Assembly: GCF_902506195.1 (NCBI RefSeq)
Contig: NZ_LR732817.1
Location: forward strand, 761,147-825,146
Length of the DNA stretch: 64,000 nt
Direction of reading: 5' to 3'
DNA from: Citricoccus sp. K5
GTDB lineage: Bacteria; Actinomycetota; Actinomycetes; Actinomycetales; Micrococcaceae
Under the pieces are notes generated by a model. The model saw nothing but the letters and a program-made list of their open reading frames with translations, was not told the origin of the DNA and ran no database searches. Of this stretch, positions 54,596-62,200 are shown in pieces (position 1 is the first letter of the stretch; every line of letters begins with the position of its first letter). A program made the position numbers and the translations under genes.

Positions 54596-54670
54596 GACCA
54601 CGAGGTCCGATCCGGGCCGTGGGCCCGTCCCGGGCCCTCCCGTCACCATCCGCAGCAGGAGGCCGGCATC

Positions 54671-55738
54671 ATGCGCGCAGCACGGTACTACGACGCCAAA
54701 GACATCCGCATCGAGGAGATCGACAACCCGACCGCGGGCCCCGGGCAGGTGCTCATCGACGTGGCCTGGTGCGGCATCTGCGGCACGGACCTGCACGAAT
54801 ACCTGGACGGTCCGATCTTCATCCCGCCGGCCGGGCATCCGCACCCCATCTCCGGGGAGTCGGCCCCGCTGACCATCGGCCACGAGATGTCCGGCACCGT
54901 GGCCGCGCTGGGCGAGGGCGTGGACGATCTGGAGATCGGCCAGAAGGTGGTGGTCGAGCCCTACGTGATCCGCGAGGAGCACGAGAACGACCAGGACTAC
55001 CAGCTCTCCCCGGACATGAACTTCATCGGCCTGGGCGGTCACGGCGGAGGCCTGGCCGAACAGATCGCGGTGCGGCGACGCTGGGTGCATCCGGTGGCAG
55101 ACCACGTCAACCTGGACGAGGCGGCCCTGATCGAGCCACTCGCCGTGGCCCACCACGCCTTCGTCCGGTCCGGGGCACAGGCCGGAGACGTGGCCATCAT
55201 CGGCGGCGCCGGGCCCATCGGGGCGCTCACGGCCGCCGTCCTCAAGGGCGAGGGCCTCACCGTCTACGTCTCCGAGCTCTCCGAGCTGCGCCGGCAGCGG
55301 GTGCTGGACGCCGGCGTCGTGGACGACGCCTTCGACCCCCGAGAGGTGGACGTGGCCGCGAAGGTCAAGGAGCTGACGGGTGGCCGCGGCGCGGACGTGG
55401 GCTTCGAGGCCACCAGTGTGGACGTGGTGCTGGAGATGCTCCTGGAGGCGGTGCGCCCCGGGGGCGTGATCGTCAATGAGTCCATTTGGGGCCATGAACC
55501 GAAGGTCCCCCTTCACCAGCTCGTGCTCAAGGAGATCGACCTGCGCGGCACCATCGGGTACGCCTGGGACCATCCCGCCACCATCAAGCTGATCGAGGAC
55601 GGCACCGTGGACGTCAAGCCGTTCATCACCGGCAGGATCGGCCTGGACGACCTCATCGACAAGGGATTCGACACCCTCATCAACCACAACGAGACTGCAG
55701 TCAAGATTCTCGTCTCGCCCACCGGGAAGGGGCTCTGA
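54671..55738 (+). CDS. Zinc-dependent 2,3-butanediol dehydrogenase-like MDR protein
   Basis: A 355-residue medium-chain dehydrogenase. The catalytic zinc ligands are in CGICGTDLHEYL and the GHEMSG (His-Glu) motif; GGAGPIGALTAA binds NAD. DLHEYLDGP and GLGGHGGGLAE match the (R,R)-butanediol dehydrogenase subgroup. The structural-zinc loop lacks all of the usual four Cys. Substrate specificity (acetoin/diacetyl) is inferred. The start at 54671 has AGGAGG 9 nt upstream. Confidence 0.8.
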   Translation: MRAARYYDAKDIRIEEIDNPTAGPGQVLIDVAWCGICGTDLHEYLDGPIFIPPAGHPHPISGESAPLTIGHEMSGTVAALGEGVDDLEIGQKVVVEPYVIREEHENDQDYQLSPDMNFIGLGGHGGGLAEQIAVRRRWVHPVADHVNLDEAALIEPLAVAHHAFVRSGAQAGDVAIIGGAGPIGALTAAVLKGEGLTVYVSELSELRRQRVLDAGVVDDAFDPREVDVAAKVKELTGGRGADVGFEATSVDVVLEMLLEAVRPGGVIVNESIWGHEPKVPLHQLVLKEIDLRGTIGYAWDHPATIKLIEDGTVDVKPFITGRIGLDDLIDKGFDTLINHNETAVKILVSPTGKGL

Positions 55739-55742
55739 GCCG

Positions 55743-56219
55743 GTGGCCGAGCACCCGGACCCGCCGCCCGTCGCCGAACGCGTCGTCACCGCCGAACGTC
55801 GTATCGCCGCTGGCGCCGGCACCATCTTCGAGCTGATCGCGGACCCGGCCCGCCAACCCGAGTGGGACGGCAATGACAACCTGGCGGAGGCCGCGCCCGG
55901 CCAGCGGATCACCGCCGTCGGGGACGTCTTCACCATGGTCCTGACGAAGGACGGTGCCGTCCGGGAGAACCATGTGGTGGAGTTCGAGGAGGGCCGGCGG
56001 CTCGCCTGGCTGCCCGCCCCGGTGGGTGAGGAGCCCCGGGGCCACCGGTGGCGCTGGGAACTGGAACCGGCGCCGGACGGCGGCACCCTGGTCCGGCACA
56101 CCTATGACTGGACCCGGCTGACCGATGAGACCCGCTTCCGCCGGGCCCTGGCGACCACGGAAGCCACCCTGAGGGCGTCCCTGGACCGGTTGGCCGTGCT
56201 GGCCGAGCCAGTCCGCTAG
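55743..56219 (+). CDS. SRPBCC (START/Bet v1-like) family protein
   Basis: A 158-residue helix-grip protein (AGAGTIFELIADPARQPEWDGNDNL, then DGAVRENHVVEF and RWRWELEPA). Function is unknown; related proteins act as lipid/polyketide-binding or stress proteins. A GTG start 4 nt after the dehydrogenase stop suggests one transcript. The stop overlaps the convergent PPTase stop in a CTAG. Confidence 0.75.
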   Translation: MAEHPDPPPVAERVVTAERRIAAGAGTIFELIADPARQPEWDGNDNLAEAAPGQRITAVGDVFTMVLTKDGAVRENHVVEFEEGRRLAWLPAPVGEEPRGHRWRWELEPAPDGGTLVRHTYDWTRLTDETRFRRALATTEATLRASLDRLAVLAEPVR

Positions 56220-57094
56220 GTCCCCGGAACCGGCCCACAACTCACCACGGGTCCGGACGCGGGCGTTGGTGTGGCGGTGAAGCGGTCGAGCAGATCCTGG
56301 CCGACGTCACGGACATCGTCCGGCCGGTGCGCCGCGACGGCTCCCAGGTAGCCCTCCGGAACGGGGACCACACAGGCCCACAGCTCCTCCACCTGCCGGT
56401 CCAGGGCCCGTTCCACGGGGTGCCAGGTCAAGGTGTGGACCCGGTCCCCCGAGTGAAACCTGGTCTCGGCCCGGGCGGGGCCCAGCAGGAGTTGGTCCGG
56501 AGGGTGGTCCAAGCCGGTCCCGGCGGCCTTCAAGACTGCCTCCTTGAGGACCCACAGGGCGATGCGCCGTGTCACGGGCTCGCCGATCGGGGTGCCCGCC
56601 GATGTGCCCGGTGATCCGCCGGTCCGGGTACCGCCGCTGTACCGGCCACCGGAGAACCGCTCGCGCTCGGCCGCGTGCAGGGCATAGTCGTCGAATCCCG
56701 GGATGGTCTGGTCCGGGATGCGTTCGAGGTCCACCCCGATCCGGTCCTGCTCGCGTGCCACCCCGGCCAGCACGGCGCCACGCCGGCTGGCGGTGCTCAG
56801 GCTGAGACCCGGCAGGGTGGGGCGTCCATGGCCGGTGCCACAGCGCGGGCAGGTCCTGTCGATCGGCAGTGTGCGGGCGACGTGGGGCGATTCTCCGCGT
56901 TGGTGCGCCACCAGGAGCCGCAGCGCCGCCCGCCCGGCCAGCAGGCGTTGACCATCCGCGGGATCCCGGCGCAGCCCGGCCTGGATCAGGTCGCCGGAGG
57001 AGACGACGTCGGACACCCGGCCGCCGGCCCATCCGGTCACCCGGGGCATGGCACGGGTCAGGGCGTCGACACCGGTGGCCACCACGGTGATCAC
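56216..57094 (-). CDS. Sfp-type 4'-phosphopantetheinyl transferase
   Basis: A 292-residue enzyme that adds phosphopantetheine to carrier domains. GVDLERI (Mg-binding) and WVLKEAVLKAAGTGL are the Sfp motifs; an N-terminal CPRCGTGHGRP pair of Cys is common in actinobacterial members. The start GTG at 57094 overlaps the permease stop (GTGA). Insertion GGRYSGGTRTGGSPG before WVLKEA is long. It will serve the two carrier domains of the NRPS in this operon. Confidence 0.9.
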   Translation of the reverse strand: MITVVATGVDALTRAMPRVTGWAGGRVSDVVSSGDLIQAGLRRDPADGQRLLAGRAALRLLVAHQRGESPHVARTLPIDRTCPRCGTGHGRPTLPGLSLSTASRRGAVLAGVAREQDRIGVDLERIPDQTIPGFDDYALHAAERERFSGGRYSGGTRTGGSPGTSAGTPIGEPVTRRIALWVLKEAVLKAAGTGLDHPPDQLLLGPARAETRFHSGDRVHTLTWHPVERALDRQVEELWACVVPVPEGYLGAVAAHRPDDVRDVGQDLLDRFTATPTPASGPVVSCGPVPGT

Positions 57095-57951
57095 CGGCCG
57101 ACGCGCCGGTACTGCGCCACGGCCAGGGGCGCGAAGACGGCGATGATCGCCACGCAGCACAGGGCCGCATACAGCGGTGCGTTCTCAGCGGGCCAGCCTG
57201 CGGCGGCCTGGAAGCCCGCGGGGGCCTCGTTGCCGAATCCCTGGCGGGCTGCGGTGGCCACGGCCGTGACGGGATTCCATTCGGCGATCCCCTGCAGCGG
57301 GCCGGGCAACGAGGCGGGGGAGACGAAGGCGCCGGAGACGAAGCACACGGGGAAGAGCCACAGCAGCCCGAGGCTCTGGGCGACCTCCACGCTGCGGGCC
57401 GTCAGGGCGATGACCGCCCCGATCCAGGAGACGGCGAAGGCGAAGAACAGGAGCAGGCCCACCGTCCCGACCACCTGGAGCGGATCAGTCCCGACCCGCC
57501 AGCCGATGGCCAGCCCGCACGCCAGGATCACCAGCAGGGAGACCACGCTGGTGGCCAGATCCGACCAGGTCCGTCCGAGCACGACGCCGACGCGGGACAT
57601 CGGCAGGGCGCGGAACCGGTCGATGATGCCATGGTGCAGGTCCTTGGCCAGGTAGACCGCGGTGAAGGAGGAGTTGAAGGTCAGGGTCTGCGCCAGGATG
57701 CCGCCGATGAGGAACTCGCGGTACTCGCTGCCACCCAGCGTGCCGCCGAAGACGAACGCCAGGATGAGCACGAACAGGATCGGCTGGGCCACCCCGGTGA
57801 CCAGCGCGCCGGGGGTGCGGCGCACGACGGTGAGGTTGCGCCGGGCGATCACGCCGCCGTCGCGCACTGCTGAGACCACACCGGAGATCGCGCCGGAGGG
57901 CCGGTGGGTGACGGTGGAAACGCGGGAGACGGTGGAAACGGAGGTGCTCAT
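57091..57951 (-). CDS. ABC-2 type transporter permease (DrrB-like)
   Basis: A 286-residue permease with six helices and a basic N-terminal region. FVFGGTLGGSEYREFLIGGI and IIDRFRALPMSRVGVVLGR are the DrrB motifs. Its ATG overlaps the ATPase stop (ATGA). In the NRPS operon it most likely exports the peptide product. Confidence 0.9.
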   Translation of the reverse strand: MSTSVSTVSRVSTVTHRPSGAISGVVSAVRDGGVIARRNLTVVRRTPGALVTGVAQPILFVLILAFVFGGTLGGSEYREFLIGGILAQTLTFNSSFTAVYLAKDLHHGIIDRFRALPMSRVGVVLGRTWSDLATSVVSLLVILACGLAIGWRVGTDPLQVVGTVGLLLFFAFAVSWIGAVIALTARSVEVAQSLGLLWLFPVCFVSGAFVSPASLPGPLQGIAEWNPVTAVATAARQGFGNEAPAGFQAAAGWPAENAPLYAALCCVAIIAVFAPLAVAQYRRVGR

Positions 57952-58916
57952 GCGGTGGTCTCCTGCAGGAGCTCGGTACGCCGCGCCCCGGCGGGACTGC
58001 GGGTGATCCGGAGGAAGACCTCGTCCAGGGTCGGTTGGCGCAGAGCGGCCTCGGTCACGGGAATCCCGGCCGATGCGAGGACCTCCAGGACGCGCGTCAG
58101 GCTCCGGCCGCCGTCCGGGGCGGCCGTGGTGATCCGGCCGGACCGCTGCTCGGCGACGGCTTCCAAGTGCAACGGTCCCAACAGATCCAGGGCCAGTGCC
58201 ACCGACCCTCCGGCCTCCAGGACCAGGTCGATGCGGGCGCCGCCGGCCATGGACTTCAGGGAGGCCGAGGTTCCCTCGGCGACGATCCGGCCGCCGTCGA
58301 TCACGGTGATGGAATCCGCCAGTTCGTCGGCTTCCTCCAGGTACTGCGTGGTGAGCAGTACGGTGGTCCCATCCCGCGCCAGCGAGGTGATGGCCTCCCA
58401 CGTGTCCCGGCGGCCGCGCGGGTCCAGCCCGGTGGTCGGCTCGTCCAGGATGACCACCGGCGGGCGGGACACGATGGCCCCGGCCAGGTCCAGCCGCCGG
58501 CGCATGCCCCCGGAGTAGGAGCCGGCCCGCTGGGTGCGGGGTACTCCGTCGAGCCGGAACTGCTCCAGCAACGCCGCCGCACGATTCCGGGCCTCACGCC
58601 GGCGCATGCCGTAGAGCTCGCCCACCATGCGCAGGTTCTCCGGTCCGGTGAGTTTGTCGTCCACCGCGGCGTACTGTCCCGAGACACCGAGATTGGCTCG
58701 CACCAGGTCCGGGCGGCGCCGGACGCTGTGACCGGCCACCACTGCGTCACCGTGGTCCGGGGACAGCAACGTGGTCAGGACCCGGACGCTGGTGGTCTTG
58801 CCGGCCCCATTGGGCCCGAGCAGGCCCTGGACGGTGCCGGCGGGCACCTCCAGGTCCACGTCGTCGAGCGCCGTGTACGTGCCGAACCGTTTGGTCACGC
58901 CGCGCAGGGCGATCAC
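57948..58916 (-). CDS. ABC transporter ATP-binding protein (DrrA-like)
   Basis: A 322-residue ATPase. Walker A GLLGPNGAGKTTSV, signature YSGGMRRRLDLA and Walker B VVILDEPTTGLD; PTLDEVFLRITR near the end is the DrrA tail. The GTG at 58916 overlaps the mbtH stop (GTGA), so earlier in-frame starts are not needed. It is a second, distinct exporter from the one at 43478. Confidence 0.92.
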   Translation of the reverse strand: MIALRGVTKRFGTYTALDDVDLEVPAGTVQGLLGPNGAGKTTSVRVLTTLLSPDHGDAVVAGHSVRRRPDLVRANLGVSGQYAAVDDKLTGPENLRMVGELYGMRRREARNRAAALLEQFRLDGVPRTQRAGSYSGGMRRRLDLAGAIVSRPPVVILDEPTTGLDPRGRRDTWEAITSLARDGTTVLLTTQYLEEADELADSITVIDGGRIVAEGTSASLKSMAGGARIDLVLEAGGSVALALDLLGPLHLEAVAEQRSGRITTAAPDGGRSLTRVLEVLASAGIPVTEAALRQPTLDEVFLRITRSPAGARRTELLQETTA

Positions 58917-59122
58917 GAGACCGCCAGATCTCGCGAGGACAGCGGCGTGATGTCCAGCCAGTGCTCCTCCACGTACTCCAGGCAGGCCGGCCGCAGGGCG
59001 GGGCCGTGGACCACCACCCATCCCGGCGGCACGTCGGCGAACTCGGGCCACAGGGAGTGCTGGCCACGGTCATTGACGAGCACGCGGAACTGGTCGTCGT
59101 CGCGGTCGAAGGGGTTGGTCAT
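58913..59122 (-). CDS. MbtH-like protein
   Basis: A 69-residue NRPS chaperone. It has the family pattern NDRGQHSLWPEF, PPGWVVVHG and CLEYVEEHWLDITP, with the three conserved Trp. It binds and activates adenylation domains. A good AGGAGAGA site precedes the ATG. It lies 115 bp after the NRPS gene; this gap holds only a 5-bp GGTTC hairpin (59174-59189). Confidence 0.95.
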   Translation of the reverse strand: MTNPFDRDDDQFRVLVNDRGQHSLWPEFADVPPGWVVVHGPALRPACLEYVEEHWLDITPLSSRDLAVS

Positions 59123-59237
59123 GATCTCTCCTGGTGATCGTGGGTGGCGCCGGGTCGGCGGGTCTCATCAGGGGTTCGGGGCGGAACCGGCCGCGGATGG
59201 GTCACGGCGGCAATTTTCTCCGGCCACCACCGGTTTC

Positions 59238-62200
59238 TCACGGCAGTTCGAGCTGCAGGATCTCGGTCAGGGTCCGCAGGGACTCCGCCGTGCTGAGCAG
59301 GCCATCGTGAGAGGCGGCCAGACGATGGTGCTGGACTCGTCCGGAGACATGGCATCGCCAGGATTCCGGAGCGGGCCGGTCGGCCGGCACGTCCCGGGTC
59401 GCCTCGAAGAGGACCAGGTCACCCTCGAACATGGGTACCGGGGTGGCATCGAGAAGGGATCCGATGGACCGGAAACGACGGACGATGCGGTCGATGCTGT
59501 CCTCGGGGACCTCTCCCAGTGGACTCCCGGCCTGCTGCAGCCGGTCCCGGACGGACGCGGCCGTCAGCCGGTCCGCGGGGTCAGTGGCCACACCATTGGC
59601 CGCCAGGAAAGCGTGCCACAGGGCCTGGGAGTCCTCGACGCCGGCCATCGAGTGACCGGCCGGATAGGCATCCAGCACGGCCAGCAGTCCGACCCGCTGC
59701 CCCGCCGACTGCAGGGCAGCGGCGATGGCGTGGGCCAACCGCCCCCCGAGCGACCAGCCCACCAGGTGGTAGGGGCCGTCAGGCTGGATGCCGCGGATGA
59801 CGCGCACGTACCGGTCCACCAGTTCCGCCAGGGTCTCCGGCTCGCCCTCGGCCGGGGCCTCCGGGGAGATCCCGCCCATCTGCAGGCCCATGATGGGACG
59901 GTCCGTGTCCAGCCGGTCGGCGAGGGCGGAGTAGGACCAGGCCAGTCCGTTGCCCGGGTGCACCGCGAACAGCGGTTCACCACGCCCGTCAGGACGCAGG
60001 GGCAGCACCGGCCGCAGGCTCGCGGCCACCGAATCAGCGCCGGAGGTGGCGAGGGCGGCCAGACCGGCCACGGTCGGGGCCTGGAAGAGCGCCCGTACCG
60101 GCAGCGTGGTGCCCAGGGCGGCGTTGAGAGCCGCGATGGTCGGTTGGGCCACGAAGGAGTGCCCGCCGAGGTCGAAGAACGAATCGTCCGCCGAGACGTC
60201 GGGGACGCCCAGCACCTGCGTGAAGGCAGCGGCCACGGCCTGTTCGGACCGGCCCTCCGGGGCCCGGCCCGAACCACTCCGGGATTGCGCCTCGGGCAGT
60301 GCCCGTTCGTCCACCTTTCCGTTGGCGGTGAGCGGTATCTCGCTGACCACCGCCACCGCTGCCGGGACCATGTAGGCCGGAACCCGGTTCTGGAGGGCGG
60401 CGACGACGGCGGACCGGAAGAGGTCCTCGGACTCGCCACCTGCACCGCCATCGACCACCCCGGCACCGTCCACTCCACGCTCACCGTGGGCGGCGGGGAC
60501 CACCCAGGCCACGAGGACGGTGCCCTGGTCCGTCTGCCGGGCACGCACCACCGCCTGGGCGGCCACACCGGTGGAGCGCAACAGTGACTCCACCTCGGCC
60601 GGCTCCACCCGATGACCACGGATCTTGACCTGGCCGTCCGCCCGGCCGATCATCCTGACCCGCAGCCGCCCGCCGGAAGCATCCGCCGTGGACGGTGCCG
60701 GGAGATCCTCACCGGTCTCCGGGCCGGTCATGGCGCCAGAGGCCGGGCGTGCCGCCACCAGGTCGCCGGTGCGGTACATCCGGCTGCCATCCGCGGCGAA
60801 CGGATCCGGGACGAACCGGGCGGCCGTCTCCCCGGGGCGCCCCCGGTAGCCGTGGGCCAGTTGCGGGCCGGCCAGCCAGAGTTCGCCGGTCGACCCCGCG
60901 GGCACCGGCTGCAGGCGGCCGTCCAGCACATACGCGCGCATGGCGGCGGTGGGGGAGCCCAGCTCTGGTGCTGGGTCTCCCGCCACCTCGGCCACCAGGG
61001 CGTCCACGCCGGCCTCGGTCGGGCCATAGAGATTCCAGCTGCGGGTACGCCGGAGGCGGCGCAGCCAGGCCCAGAGCTCCGGATCCACCGGTTCCCCACC
61101 GAGAAGCAGGGTGACCTCGGGGGTGTCCGGATCGTCCAGGTAGCCGTCGAGGTCGGTGGCGGAGCGCACGGCGGAGACGTAGCTCGGGGTCGTCTCCCAG
61201 GCGCTGATCCGGTGGGCACGGAAATACGCCACCAGAGCCTCCGGGTCCCGCCGGGTCTGGTCCGGGACCACGTGCACCTCATGCCCGGCGACGGCCCAGA
61301 GCACCGGGTCCAGGGCGGCGTCGAAGCCGACGCCGGTGGTGTGGGCCATCCTCGCCCGGGCACCCGGTGCGCCTTCTGCGTCCTGGGCGTCCGGCATCAC
61401 GGTGGCGCGGTGTGAGGCGAGCAGCCGGGCCAGGGCGGAGTGGGGCACCTGGACGCCCTTCGGACGGCCGGTGGTGCCGGAGGTGAAGATCACGTAGGCC
61501 GGATCCCCCGGTGCCGGCGCCTCCGGTGCCGAGCCCGGCCCGGATGGGTTCGCTGCCGCCTCGGTGCCCGGGGCGGGGGCCTGAGCCAGCTGGTCCGTAC
61601 CGAGCACCTGATCGGGAGCCAGGCCGGCCTGCCGGGCCGCGTCCGCGGCGATCTGAGCGGTCGAGGGATCCTCCGGTGCGCGGCCGGAATCCGGGCCGTG
61701 CAGCACCAGGCGGGTGCCGGCGTCGGCCATCATGTCCGCCAGGCGGGCCGACGGCAGGGTCGAGTCCACCGGCACGGCCACCGCCCCGGCCTGCCAGACG
61801 GCCAGGAGCGCCGCCACCGTGTCCACGGAACGGGGCAGGCAGAGGGCCACCGCGTCGCCACGGCGGACGTGCCGGGCCCGCAGGCCGGCAGCGAGTGCGC
61901 CGACCCGGGTCCACAGGCTGGCGTAGTCGACGGCCTCCGTGGAGTCGACGAGGGCCGTGGAATGCGGCTGGCGGCGGACGGTCTGGGCGAAGTGCTCCAG
62001 CACCGGCACCGCGTCCTCCTCGGACGCCCACGGCTCCAGGCGCGTGGCGGCCCCGGCCATCGGCGTATGGGCGAGGGACCGGTGCGGTGCCGAGGCGACC
62101 TCTTCCAGGAAGACCAGCCAGCGGTCCATCAGTCCGCGGACGGCCGCGGCGCTGAACAGCGAGCTGTTGTACTCCAGCACGGCGTCCACGGTGGGGTCGT

